Assembly: GCA_905215015.1 (NCBI GenBank)
Contig: CAJMOS010000004.1
Location: 1 to 64,000, forward strand
Source: an uncultured bacterium
GTDB lineage: Bacteria; Spirochaetota; Spirochaetia; Sphaerochaetales; Sphaerochaetaceae
DNA length: 64,000 bases
Direction: 5' to 3'
In this document: positions 47,998-56,966 of the stretch, in pieces
Layout of the letters: every line of letters begins with the position of its first letter
Position numbering within the stretch: position 1 is the first letter of the stretch
Notes under the pieces: model-generated
Databases searched by the model: none
Told to the model about the DNA's origin: nothing
Seen by the model: the letters and a program-made list of their open reading frames with translations, nothing else
Position numbers and translations under genes: made by a program

Positions 47998-48816
47998 ATG
48001 AACGACAATGTGAAAGTCCATATTGAAAACGTCAAGAAAACATACCAGACGAAAAAAGGCCAGGTTGTTGCTCTAAATGGGGTTTCCCTTGACATCCATG
48101 ACAATGAGTTTGTCTGCATTATCGGACCGTCGGGATGCGGAAAGTCGACGTTGTTGAATATCGTTGCCGGGCTGTTCCCGCCGACCAGCGGAAATGTCAC
48201 CTGCAATGGACAGATTGTCCATGGCACGGGGGTGGATCGTGGCGTTGTTTTTCAGCAGTACGCGCTGTTTCCTTGGCTAACGGTGAAGAAAAACATTCTT
48301 TTCGGTCTGAAACTCCGGTTTATTCCTGATGAAAACCGTCCGGGAAAAATGCGGAAACTGACAAAGGCCGAGATGGAGAACACCGCCGAGAAATATATCA
48401 AGATGGTTCAATTGGAAGACTTTGTGAATTCCTACCCAAAGGAACTTTCTGGAGGTATGAAGCAGAGAGTGGCTATCGCGCGTGCCTATGCTGTTCAGCC
48501 GCAGATATTGTTGATGGACGAGCCGTTCGGGGCACTCGATGCGCAGACTCGCACCCAGTTGCAGAGTGAACTTCTCAAGACTTGGGAGCAGGAACAGAAA
48601 ACCTGCATGTTCATCACCCACGACATCGAAGAGGCGATTATCCTTGCCCAGCGTGTCGTCATCATGAGTGCCCGACCCGGCCGTATCAAGGAAATCGTGC
48701 CGATTGATATCCCGTATCCGAGAGATCAGAGCACCAAGATGACAGAGAAGTTCATCGCAATCAAAAACCACATTTGGAGCCAGGTTTACGAGGAATACCT
48801 CGAAGTCAGGAAATAA
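47998..48816 (+). CDS. ABC transporter ATPase, SsuB/TauB type
   Basis: A 272-aa ATPase with Walker A GPSGCGKST (residues 43-51), signature LSGGMKQR and Walker B LLMDEPFGALDAQTR, followed by the H-loop ITHDIEEA. The Q-loop lies in VFQQYALFPWLTV. It begins four bases after the permease stop. It energises the SsuC-type permease with the receptor encoded next. Confidence 0.91.
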   Translation: MNDNVKVHIENVKKTYQTKKGQVVALNGVSLDIHDNEFVCIIGPSGCGKSTLLNIVAGLFPPTSGNVTCNGQIVHGTGVDRGVVFQQYALFPWLTVKKNILFGLKLRFIPDENRPGKMRKLTKAEMENTAEKYIKMVQLEDFVNSYPKELSGGMKQRVAIARAYAVQPQILLMDEPFGALDAQTRTQLQSELLKTWEQEQKTCMFITHDIEEAIILAQRVVIMSARPGRIKEIVPIDIPYPRDQSTKMTEKFIAIKNHIWSQVYEEYLEVRK

Positions 48817-48827
48817 AAGGAGTCGAC

Positions 48828-49853
48828 ATGAAAAAGATTATTGCAACAATGATGGCTGTATGCCTTGGATGTACCCTAGCATTTTCCAATGGGGCGAAAG
48901 AACAGAATACCGGCGTAGCGTCGCCTACTCAAGCGCTGACGAAAGTGAAAGTTGCCCACCATATGGGATATTCTGGAGCGGCTGTTGTCGCCATCGGGAC
49001 CAAGATGGGATACTTCAAGGATGCTGGGCTTGATGTCGAGCTTGTACCTTTTACATCCGGTCCGTCCGAAGTCGCGGCTCTTGTGTCCGGCGATTTGCAG
49101 TTTGGGTATATCGGTTCTGGCGCAACAACTTTGGCCGTCAAAGGGGACGTCGAGGTCATCTATTTCCAGAACCTTGGCGATGCGGAAGCAATCGTGGTGA
49201 ACAAGGATTCTGGCATCACTTCGGTTAAGGATTTGAAAGGGAAGACCATCGCCACGACGCTTGGAACGTCCGGTGAAAATGTCGTCAACCTCGCGTTGGC
49301 GGCAGCCGGAATGACGGCGGATGACGTAAATCTGATCAACATGGATATGGGTGGATGTGTTACGGCAATACTGGCCGGCAAAGTCGATGCTGTCTGCGTC
49401 TGGGGATCTTATCTCGTGACTGTACGCAAGCAGTTCGGTGAAAAATATGTTGTCCTCGCTCGGACTTCCGATTTTTCCGACCGGTATGCCTCGGTTTCCA
49501 GCTGGCTGACGACGCAAAGCTATATTGATGGACATCCGGACACCGTGCAGGCTTTTGCGAATGCCCTGGCCAAGTGCTTTGATTACTGGAAAGACAACGA
49601 GGAGCAGACTGCCGTCTGGGTTGCGGAATTGATTGACAGTGACGAGCAGACCATCAAGGACCAGATTGGAACGGTCTTCTTTATGAACACGGCGGAGCTG
49701 AAAAAAGCTCTTGCCGACGGAACGGTTCGTCAATACTACGAAATTCAACAGCAGAGCATGCTTGATTCCGGCAAGATTGATGCATTGGTTCCCGTCGACA
49801 CATATGTGCACTGGAACTTCATGGAAGATGCGATTAAAGCCGACAACAAATAA
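48828..49853 (+). CDS. ABC transporter substrate-binding protein, SsuA/TauA/NMT1 type
   Basis: A 341-aa exported receptor. The signal peptide ends around residue 20 (TLAFS then NGAKEQ). KVAHHMGYSGAAVVAIGTKMGYFKDAGLDVELV is the usual start of this family, with SGDLQFGYIGSG and VKDLKGKTIATTLGTSGE as further hallmarks. AAGGAG lies six bases before the ATG at 48828; an upstream frame from 48774 runs through the ATPase gene. The gene closes the transporter operon and is followed by a terminator. Confidence 0.9.
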   Translation: MKKIIATMMAVCLGCTLAFSNGAKEQNTGVASPTQALTKVKVAHHMGYSGAAVVAIGTKMGYFKDAGLDVELVPFTSGPSEVAALVSGDLQFGYIGSGATTLAVKGDVEVIYFQNLGDAEAIVVNKDSGITSVKDLKGKTIATTLGTSGENVVNLALAAAGMTADDVNLINMDMGGCVTAILAGKVDAVCVWGSYLVTVRKQFGEKYVVLARTSDFSDRYASVSSWLTTQSYIDGHPDTVQAFANALAKCFDYWKDNEEQTAVWVAELIDSDEQTIKDQIGTVFFMNTAELKKALADGTVRQYYEIQQQSMLDSGKIDALVPVDTYVHWNFMEDAIKADNK

Positions 49854-49876
49854 GCCAGATTCCATATGGTATAATT

Positions 49877-49905
49877 GAGAGGGGAGGGAATCCTCCTCTC
49901 TTTTT
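49877..49905 (+). terminator. Terminator after the SsuABC-type operon
   Basis: A G-rich arm (GAGAGG then GGAGG, two-base bulge) pairs with CCTCCTCTC across a short loop, followed by five T. It lies 24 bases after the receptor stop and 18 before the kinase start, so the kinase gene probably depends on read-through or its own promoter. Confidence 0.75.
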
Positions 49906-49922
49906 GCTGGGGGTGACAGACT

Positions 49923-51452
49923 GTGCTTTTCCTGCTTTTTGTCGTCTTGTTTCTCACCTGTGTCTTTGCCTGCCTATTCTCACCTTGGAAAAGGGCGCTT
50001 TTTGTCTGTGCCATGTACCTTTCTTTTGCAGTGATGCTCTTCGGTATCTATACGTTTTTTATCAAAACAGGCGGTTTCACTCTCCCGGAGAAGAAAATTC
50101 TTTTGGGGGGGTCTTTCCTTTTCAAGCGTATTGGTAGAGCCCCGATTCGATTCTCGACCCTTGCCCTGTTCATTGCCTTTGGACGTATCGCGTTTGCCGG
50201 GCTTTTCTTCTTTGAGGGTTGCCTGAAAAACCTGAGGATTCGAAACACTTTTTCTCTCCACCCTAGGCTTTGCCTGCTTGCGCTCATGCCAGCTGTCGTT
50301 TTGGCCAGCCTGATGGTGCCTAAGATCTTCTCGACTCTTTTTGCGTATGATTTTTCTAGACAGAGACAGGTGTCAGATTTCGTGTATTTCTGCTTGGTTT
50401 GCTATGTGGCTCTTGGACTGATTGCCCGTCTGTCTGAATATCACGACACGATGCTTTCTTGGTACCGAAAAAGACAGAGGAGTCTTGTCTTATCCCGTTT
50501 TCTCCTTGCAGTCCAATATCTTTTCTATGCCTATTTTGACCCAATCATGGTATTTCAAAATTATAGTTCTGTGAAAATATCCCGAAATTTCTTCCCATTC
50601 TCCCAGAATAAAAACATTCAAATCTGGGCGGTCCTCTTTGCTTTGACACTACTTTCTTCGGTAATTATGGCCATGCAGGATTGGCGGTATTTCCGCTATG
50701 AATATGACCGGTCTCGGAAGGAGCTCACAATCCGTCAGAAGGTGGACGATGCGGCTCTTGTCTCCTCTGCGCTGATTCATGGATTGAAAAACCAACTTTT
50801 GGTCGCTGAAATCCTCATCCGAGACCTTAGAGGAGAGGTCGCCAGGACTGGATGTGGGGAATGTCTCCGGTCGGTCGATGCCATCGAGATGACAGCGATG
50901 GATATACAAAAAAGGATTGATATCGTCTACCGTTCGTTCGTCAAAGTCACGACAGTTTTCTCTTCGTGTCCAAGCCAGGCGCTCATGACATTGGTCCGGA
51001 ACAAGGTTGAAGCGCAGAAAGGACAGGGCCTTCCTGTTTCCTATCAGGTAACTGACGGATACCTGCTTGCGGACAAGGAACTGTTGTCTGAAGCGGTCTC
51101 CAATGTTGTCTGTAATGCCATCGAGGCCGTCGGGACCAAGGTGGACGGGAACGTGAAGGTTTCCTTGTCGTTCACTCGAGCAAAAACGGTCATTCGCGTC
51201 GAGGACAATGGGATGGGAATCTCGGCAGCAGTCAGGAACAAGCTGTTTACGCCTTTCACGTCGACGAAGAACAGCCTCACCAACTGGGGTATGGGGCTCT
51301 GCTATGCCAACATCATTATCCGGAAACATCAGGGAGAGATTGTGTGCGAGAAGTCCAATTCTTCAGGGACGACATTCATGATTCTGCTTCCTCGCTTTTT
51401 TACAAGGAGGGAAGAAGGGGCTTTGTCCCGGGAGTGTGGGTATGGCGATTGA
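49923..51452 (+). CDS. Membrane sensor histidine kinase
   Basis: A 509-aa kinase with a GTG start preceded by GGGGGTG. The first 255 residues contain about seven to eight hydrophobic segments with short loops and no large extracytoplasmic domain, so it probably senses a membrane-borne or transporter-relayed signal. The phosphoacceptor is His286 (LIHGLKNQL), followed by the HATPase motifs NVVCNAIEA, VEDNGMGI, FTPFTSTK and NWGMGLCYA. It overlaps the response regulator gene by eleven bases. Position directly after an SsuABC-type importer suggests that the system controls or monitors that transporter. Confidence 0.87.
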   Translation: MLFLLFVVLFLTCVFACLFSPWKRALFVCAMYLSFAVMLFGIYTFFIKTGGFTLPEKKILLGGSFLFKRIGRAPIRFSTLALFIAFGRIAFAGLFFFEGCLKNLRIRNTFSLHPRLCLLALMPAVVLASLMVPKIFSTLFAYDFSRQRQVSDFVYFCLVCYVALGLIARLSEYHDTMLSWYRKRQRSLVLSRFLLAVQYLFYAYFDPIMVFQNYSSVKISRNFFPFSQNKNIQIWAVLFALTLLSSVIMAMQDWRYFRYEYDRSRKELTIRQKVDDAALVSSALIHGLKNQLLVAEILIRDLRGEVARTGCGECLRSVDAIEMTAMDIQKRIDIVYRSFVKVTTVFSSCPSQALMTLVRNKVEAQKGQGLPVSYQVTDGYLLADKELLSEAVSNVVCNAIEAVGTKVDGNVKVSLSFTRAKTVIRVEDNGMGISAAVRNKLFTPFTSTKNSLTNWGMGLCYANIIIRKHQGEIVCEKSNSSGTTFMILLPRFFTRREEGALSRECGYGD

Positions 51453-52128
51453 GAAGATTGACGTTCTTGTTGCCGACGACCAGGATGTTTTCCGGAACCG
51501 TCTGGTCCGGATGCTGTCCGGGGAGAATGATATCCGGATTGTCGGTTCGGTCTCCACGGGGAGGGAAGCCGTTGACTTGGCACTGACGGTGAATCCAGAA
51601 ATCATCCTGATGGACGTGGAAATGGAGGATGCAAAGGCAGGGATAAACGCCGCAATGAAGATTCTCTCTGTCAACCCGGAAATAAAAATCATTTTCCTGA
51701 CAGTCCATGAGGACGAGAGAACCATTATCGAAGTCTTTGACACCGGTGCTGTTGACTATGTCGTGAAAACAGTGGATTGCAACGGTGTGCTTGACCATGT
51801 TCGGAAGGCTCACAAAGATATCGTTCAAATGGATGCGGCAATCCAGAGGGTTCTCCGATCCGAATACATGCGATTGTCCCATGGCAGGCAGGACAATCTT
51901 GCGTTCATTCGGTGTTTTGCGCGTTTCACTCAGGCGGAGCGAGAGATTGTTAGTTTCCTTCTGCAGGGAAAGAAGACGGTGGAAATCGCAAAAGAGCGTT
52001 ATGTGGAGCCTGTTACAATAAAGAAACAAATCGGGCAGATATTGAAAAAGAGCGGATGCAAACGAACCAAGAATCTCTGCCAGAGAATACGTGATTTACA
52101 GGTGACCGCTCTGTTCGATGCAGAGTAG
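51442..52128 (+). CDS. NarL/LuxR-family response regulator
   Basis: A 228-aa regulator with a receiver domain (acidic pair DD near residue 12, phosphoacceptor Asp58 in IILMDVEME, conserved Lys in YVVKTVD) and a C-terminal LuxR-type helix-turn-helix (FTQAEREIVSFLLQGKKT, then VTIKKQIGQILKKSG). The ATG at 51442 has GGGAG seven bases upstream; a GTG at 51436 is an alternative. It is the cognate partner of the kinase it overlaps. Confidence 0.88.
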   Translation: MAIEKIDVLVADDQDVFRNRLVRMLSGENDIRIVGSVSTGREAVDLALTVNPEIILMDVEMEDAKAGINAAMKILSVNPEIKIIFLTVHEDERTIIEVFDTGAVDYVVKTVDCNGVLDHVRKAHKDIVQMDAAIQRVLRSEYMRLSHGRQDNLAFIRCFARFTQAEREIVSFLLQGKKTVEIAKERYVEPVTIKKQIGQILKKSGCKRTKNLCQRIRDLQVTALFDAE

Positions 52129-52323
52129 TTTGAGTAGAAACAAAGAATCTTCCTTGTCAATGCGAAAGATACTTATGTGAACCATGAAAAACTTTCCATG
52201 CACGCACAACCGAGCTACTTGCCAGGTCTTGATATTGGACCGATGGAGATTTATGGCAAGAGCCACAAAATCAATTCAACAAACTCGTAAGGAGTCGTCC
52301 TTTCTATAAAAGTTAAAAAAGCC

Positions 52324-52376
52324 TTGCGTTATCTGCAAGGTCTGTTATTATGGAAATATAATTAAATTATTTAATT
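52324..52376 (+). promoter_or_regulatory. Promoter with downstream AT-rich operator before the DppA-type gene
   Basis: TTGCGT (52324-52329), a 16-base spacer, TATTAT (52346-52351), then AATTAAAT-T-ATTTAATT (52360-52376), a perfect 8-1-8 palindrome covering the likely transcription start. The same arrangement, TTGCAA-16-TATTAT plus a near-identical palindrome, occurs at 61324-61370 in front of the second sulfatase. The local ROK regulator (59575) is the natural candidate for binding; ROK regulators of the NagC/XylR kind bind AT-rich inverted repeats. Confidence 0.6.
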
Positions 52377-52425
52377 AATTTATTTATTGAGCTTTTGACC
52401 CTGTCACCTACAAAAGGAGAAAATT

Positions 52426-54000
52426 ATGAGAAAGACGATGGCGGTAGTTCTTATGGTCGCCCTTTCGCTTTTTGTTTCATGCGGAAAGAAAGAGGCTCAG
52501 CCCAATGGCACAACTGCAACTCCAGTAAAGACTGAAACCGCAACCAAACCCATTGAAATCGATGTTGGTATCAATACAGGGTGGGATACTCTCTCTCCGT
52601 TCAGATCAAATGTGGGAAATAACCTTCCTGTCATATCCACCATCACCTATGAGACCCTCGGTTATCTTGATGGTGACAACAAACTTGTGCCATGGGTTGC
52701 GAAGGAATGGAAAACCGAGGATAACGGTACTTCTTACGATATCACCATTTGGGACTACATCACGGATAGTGAGGGAAACAAGATTACCTCTGAAGACATC
52801 GTATGGGTGGTTGAAGAGGCCAAGGCAAAGGCGCTGAAGCCGAACTTCAAATATGTCGATGCTATTGAGGCTACCGGTGAATACTCGGTCAAGGTGACCT
52901 TCAATAACAATCTCGTTGGTGTTTTCGAGACATTCATGACCGATGTCCTAGTCTGTTCGAAAACTGCATACGAGAAAGCCGGGGATGAGTTCGTCAACCA
53001 GTGCGTGACTACGTCTGTCTACAAGATTACAGAATTTGTGTCCAATTCCATCATGGCCTACGAAAAGAGGAATGATTATTGGCAGAAGGATGAACTGCTT
53101 CCTCCGCAACTGAGGGCAACGGTTGACAAAGTTACTGTCCATGTCATTCCCGAGGCTGCACAGCTCGGAATCGCTCTTGAGACGGGTGTCGTGGATTTCG
53201 TCATGAATTTCCCTGCTTCCACAGCAGTCCAATTCGACGAAGATCCCGCATACACACTTCAGAAGGCAAAATCAAGAAATGGAATGCAAATATATTTCTC
53301 TGGTGCGGAAGGGAAACCGGTCGCAAACGACAAGTATCTCAGGCAGGCAATCTGCTATGCCATCAACAACCAGCTTCTAATCAACGCGGTGCTTGAGGGA
53401 TTTGGCGAAGAGATGCATGATTCTGCAGCCACCTATGCAATCGGTTACCAGGAGGCATGGCTGAAGGAAGAGTATTATCCCTATTCCGTGGAGAAGGCAA
53501 AGGAATGTCTCGCAAAGTCCAACTACAAGGGCGAAGAGTTGGTTCTCCTTGGGTCTTCCACCACGAAGACAGTTGCGGAAATCATCCAGAATTGTTGCGC
53601 AGCTGTGGGAATCAAGGTCAAACTTGATTTAAGGCAGATGGCGCTCATCACTGCTATCAGGCTTGATGGAACACAGTATGACATGTTCATCAATCAGGTA
53701 GGCGGAATCACGCTCGCAAACCACTGGAACACGAGATATGATGCAAGGTCTTATAAGACCGGTGATGCGACGAGCAGACACGATATGACTCTCGCGGACA
53801 TGCTCTCCGAAGCGTACACTGTAAACGGTTTTACTCCGGAGAATATCAACAAGATTCACAACTACATCAAGGATGAGGCTTACGGATACGGTATGTACCA
53901 GCCTAACATGCTGGCGGCATGGAAGAATGACTTGGGCATCACAGAGGTCGTGAGCGACAACATCAAGATGGTCGTTCCGACTGCATGCAAATACAACTGA
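52426..54000 (+). CDS. ABC transporter substrate-binding lipoprotein, DppA/OppA family 5
   Basis: A 524-aa receptor with a lipoprotein signal (LSLFVSC, Cys near residue 20) followed by a Thr/Lys-rich linker. The body has the family-5 pattern: NLPVISTITYETLGYLDGDNKLVPWVAKEW, then ITSEDIVWVVEEAK, then a peptide-binding-type core with DKYLRQAICYAINNQLLI. Family-5 receptors bind peptides but also oligosaccharides, nickel chelates and opines. Here the downstream enzymes are sulfatases and a sugar isomerase, so a small sulfated saccharide is a better guess than a peptide. AAAGGAG precedes the ATG. Confidence 0.88.
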   Translation: MRKTMAVVLMVALSLFVSCGKKEAQPNGTTATPVKTETATKPIEIDVGINTGWDTLSPFRSNVGNNLPVISTITYETLGYLDGDNKLVPWVAKEWKTEDNGTSYDITIWDYITDSEGNKITSEDIVWVVEEAKAKALKPNFKYVDAIEATGEYSVKVTFNNNLVGVFETFMTDVLVCSKTAYEKAGDEFVNQCVTTSVYKITEFVSNSIMAYEKRNDYWQKDELLPPQLRATVDKVTVHVIPEAAQLGIALETGVVDFVMNFPASTAVQFDEDPAYTLQKAKSRNGMQIYFSGAEGKPVANDKYLRQAICYAINNQLLINAVLEGFGEEMHDSAATYAIGYQEAWLKEEYYPYSVEKAKECLAKSNYKGEELVLLGSSTTKTVAEIIQNCCAAVGIKVKLDLRQMALITAIRLDGTQYDMFINQVGGITLANHWNTRYDARSYKTGDATSRHDMTLADMLSEAYTVNGFTPENINKIHNYIKDEAYGYGMYQPNMLAAWKNDLGITEVVSDNIKMVVPTACKYN

Positions 54001-54021
54001 TTCCCTTTGTATTGCAGACAA

Positions 54022-54053
54022 CCTGCCTCTCCCGGTTTTCTGGGTGGGGCGGG
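54022..54053 (+). terminator. Intercistronic hairpin after the DppA-type gene
   Basis: CCTGCCTCTCCC pairs with GGGTGGGGCGGG over twelve positions (two G-U pairs, one mismatch) with an 8-base loop, 21 bases after the stop. Only TAGTTCC follows, so it is more likely a partial terminator or mRNA-stabilising element that raises receptor over permease output than a full stop. Confidence 0.55.
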
Positions 54054-54135
54054 TAGTTCCTCCAACGATTAGACATGAAGAGGAATTCTTTCAGGGAGCA
54101 TCTTCCCTGGGAGAAAGGAAATAAGGAGAAAAAGG

Positions 54136-55095
54136 ATGCTTCGATATTTTCTCAAGCGGCTTTTTTGGATGATTCCCATCATACTTGCAGTCGCCATTGT
54201 CGTGTTTACGTTGATGACTTTTTGCCCTGGAGACCCTGCGGAAATCATTCTTGGTTCGGAAGCCACGGAAGAGTTCTTGGAGGCGAAGCGGGCTGAGCTT
54301 GGTCTTAACGATCCCTATCTCGTGCGTGTTGCAAGGTTTCTCAGCGATACATTCATCCATTTCGACCTCGGTGTCGCATGGAAGACAGGAATTCCGATTG
54401 CTGATTCTATCAAAGAAAGATTGCCGAGAACCATGCTGCTTTCTGGTATCACTCTTATCCTTTCCTTCGGAATCGGAGTTCCTCTTGGTGTCATGGCCGC
54501 AGTCAACCAAAACAAGTGGCAAGACTCTCTGTGCATGGTTCTTGCTTTGATTGGCGTCTCTATGCCCAACTTCTGGCTGGCGTTGCTTTTGGTCATTCTT
54601 TTCGCGGTAAAGCTTAAATGGTTGCCTGCCCTTGGCATTGGTGGAATAAAGTACTACATCCTGCCTGCCATCTCTGCTTCCGCAGGACACATTGCCTCTG
54701 CTGCCCGGCAGTCGAGATCCTCCATGCTTGACGTCATAAGGTCCGACTATATCACTACCGCACGAGCAAAGGGTGTCCCGGAACGCAAGGTTATCACCAA
54801 GCATGCACTGAAAAACGCCTTGATTCCGATTATTACCATGATGGGGACGCAGTTTGGAAAGATGCTTGGTGGTGCAATGATCATCGAGACCATTTTCTCT
54901 ATCCCTGGCATGGGTACGCTCATCATCACCGCAGTGAACAACAGAGACTATCCCGTAGTTCAGACGGGCTCGATTTTCCTTGCAATCGTGTTCTCCTTCA
55001 GCATGCTTTTGGTGGATATGCTTTATGCAGCTGTTGATCCGAGAATTAAGGCTCAATATCAGAGAGTTGGCAAGACTAGGGGAAAGGAAAAATGA
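54136..55095 (+). CDS. ABC transporter permease DppB/OppB type
   Basis: A 319-aa inner-membrane permease with six hydrophobic segments. The start FLKRLFWMIPIILAVAIVVF and the FCPGDPAEIILG segment are typical of DppB. The EAA loop region YITTARAKGVPERKVITKHALKNALIP lies at about residue 205. AAGGAGAAAAAGG precedes the ATG. It overlaps the dppC-type gene by four bases. Confidence 0.9.
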   Translation: MLRYFLKRLFWMIPIILAVAIVVFTLMTFCPGDPAEIILGSEATEEFLEAKRAELGLNDPYLVRVARFLSDTFIHFDLGVAWKTGIPIADSIKERLPRTMLLSGITLILSFGIGVPLGVMAAVNQNKWQDSLCMVLALIGVSMPNFWLALLLVILFAVKLKWLPALGIGGIKYYILPAISASAGHIASAARQSRSSMLDVIRSDYITTARAKGVPERKVITKHALKNALIPIITMMGTQFGKMLGGAMIIETIFSIPGMGTLIITAVNNRDYPVVQTGSIFLAIVFSFSMLLVDMLYAAVDPRIKAQYQRVGKTRGKEK

Positions 55096-55952
55096 AGAAG
55101 ATTAAGAAAGGGCAGTCTGAATTCTCTAGATTCGTCTATCAACTGAGCAAAAACAAATTGGCGATGGTGGGTCTGGTCATCCTTGCCTTTGAAATCCTCA
55201 TCGCTCTCTTTGCAACTCAGATTGCCCCATATGGATATCAGGAAATCGATCCCAATGCCCTGAGGCAGGGACCGTCAGCCGCCCATTGGTTCGGCACAGA
55301 TGAAATCGGTAGAGACATTTTCTCCCGGGTAGTCGTAGGGACGCGATACTCCCTTTCGATGGGTATCATCGCAACAGCGATTAGTTCAGGTATCGGCATT
55401 GTCATTGGTGCCATCGCAGGCTTTGCTGGCGGGTGGACGGACAACATCATCATGCGGTTCTTGGATGTCATCCAGTCTCTCCCAGGATTACTGTTGACTA
55501 TCGTCATGTCGGCAGTGTTGGGCTCTGGTTATTTCAACACAATTCTTGCACTTTCAGTGGGTGGTATACCTGGAGCAGCAAGAATGCTCCGAGCCAACAT
55601 GCTCAAGCAGAGGAAAGCCGAGTACATCGAGGCCGCCTATTCAATCAACTGTAGCCCGCTTAGGATTATTTTTGCGCATCACGTGCCCAATTCTATTTCT
55701 GCCAATATCGTCGGGATGACTATGGGTGTGGCCCATACCATCATCCAGGCTGCTGCTCTTTCATTCATTGGTCTGGGTGTGCAACCACCCACTCCTGACT
55801 GGGGCGCGATGCTTTCCGGCGCAAGAGCCTTCATCAGAAAGAGTCCTCATATGGTCATTTTTCCGGGGCTTGCAATTGCAATCACAGTTCTTGCCGTCAA
55901 TATGCTGGGAGACGGAATCCGAGACGCAATGGATCCGAAGCTCAAGAAATAA
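55092..55952 (+). CDS. ABC transporter permease DppC/OppC type
   Basis: A 286-aa permease. The opening segment KNKLAMVGLVILAFEILIALFA, the extracytoplasmic HWFGTDEIGRDIFSRVVVGTR and the EAA loop YIEAAYSINCSPLRIIFAHHVPN are all characteristic of DppC. It starts inside the dppB-type stop (ATGA) and is followed after ten bases by the first ATPase. It pairs with the DppB-type subunit to form the channel. Confidence 0.9.
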   Translation: MKKIKKGQSEFSRFVYQLSKNKLAMVGLVILAFEILIALFATQIAPYGYQEIDPNALRQGPSAAHWFGTDEIGRDIFSRVVVGTRYSLSMGIIATAISSGIGIVIGAIAGFAGGWTDNIIMRFLDVIQSLPGLLLTIVMSAVLGSGYFNTILALSVGGIPGAARMLRANMLKQRKAEYIEAAYSINCSPLRIIFAHHVPNSISANIVGMTMGVAHTIIQAAALSFIGLGVQPPTPDWGAMLSGARAFIRKSPHMVIFPGLAIAITVLAVNMLGDGIRDAMDPKLKK

Positions 55953-55962
55953 GGGGAAAAAG

Positions 55963-56964
55963 ATGGCAGAAGAAACTATCAACAAAGGTTATCTCGAGGT
56001 CAAAGACCTGAAGGTCGAGTATTTCTCCGGAAAGACCATCGTCCATGCAGTTAATGGTGTTACCTTCAAAATGGAGAAAGGCAAAACCCTTGGACTTGTT
56101 GGCGAAACGGGTGCGGGTAAGACCACCATCGCAAAATCTATTCTCAGGATTCTTCCCGACGTTGGCGCACGGATCGTGAACGGCGAGATTACCCTCGACG
56201 GAACCAATCTTCTTGAGATGAAAGAGCATGACATGCGAAAAATCCGAGGTAACGAGATTTCCATGATTTTCCAAGACCCCATGACTGCTCTTAATCCGGT
56301 GCAACGGGTTGGCGAGCAGATTGCGGAAACTGTCAGGCTCCATTCGGATCTTTCCAAGGAAGAGTGTGACGAACGGGCGAAGGAAATGCTCAAGATGGTC
56401 GGTATTACCGAAGATCGCTTTTATGAGTATCCCCACCAGTTTTCTGGCGGCATGAAACAGCGGGTCGTAATCGCCATAGCTTTGGCATGCAACCCACAGG
56501 TTCTGCTTGCCGACGAACCGACCACTGCTTTGGATGTGACCATCCAAGCCCAGGTTCTGGAACTCATCAAGGGCCTGCAGCGGAAGTTCAATACGTCGAT
56601 GCTTCTGATTACCCATGATATGGGAGTCGTTGCAACGGTGTGTGATGCAGTGGCAATCATCTATGCGGGCAAAATTGTCGAGTATGGGACAAAAGCACAG
56701 ATTTTCCATCATCCTTCCCATCCGTATACGCTTGGCCTTTTTGGCGCGATTCCTGACATGTCCGAGGACGACCAGTGGTTGCATCCCATCGAAGGGTTGC
56801 CTCCGGACCCGACAAAGGAGATTGCCGGCTGTCCTTTTGCTCCTCGTTGCAAGTATGCCAATGATGTCTGTCTGAAGCATGAAATCAAGACAATCCTGAC
56901 TCCCGATGGTCATGAATGTGCTTGTATCAACTTGAACGAAGTCCTTGCGAAGGAGGGTAGATAA
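55963..56964 (+). CDS. ABC transporter ATPase DppD/OppD type
   Basis: A 333-aa ATPase: Walker [10 protein letters not shown] at residues 47-55, signature FSGGMKQR, Walker [15 protein letters not shown], and the C-terminal oligopeptide-transporter extension with cysteines ([15 protein letters not shown], later HECAC) that bind an iron-sulfur cluster in family members. The start at 55963 has AAGGGG upstream; a longer frame from 55726 lies within the permease gene. Confidence 0.92.
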   Translation: MAEETINKGYLEVKDLKVEYFSGKTIVHAVNGVTFKMEKGKTLGLVGETGAGKTTIAKSILRILPDVGARIVNGEITLDGTNLLEMKEHDMRKIRGNEISMIFQDPMTALNPVQRVGEQIAETVRLHSDLSKEECDERAKEMLKMVGITEDRFYEYPHQFSGGMKQRVVIAIALACNPQVLLADEPTTALDVTIQAQVLELIKGLQRKFNTSMLLITHDMGVVATVCDAVAIIYAGKIVEYGTKAQIFHHPSHPYTLGLFGAIPDMSEDDQWLHPIEGLPPDPTKEIAGCPFAPRCKYANDVCLKHEIKTILTPDGHECACINLNEVLAKEGR

Positions 56965-56966
56965 CC

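Noticed and set aside
54091..55056. Reverse-strand frame antisense to the DppB-type gene, rich in charged residues
   Set aside because: The forward gene has full permease motifs and operon overlaps; the reverse frame is a shadow.
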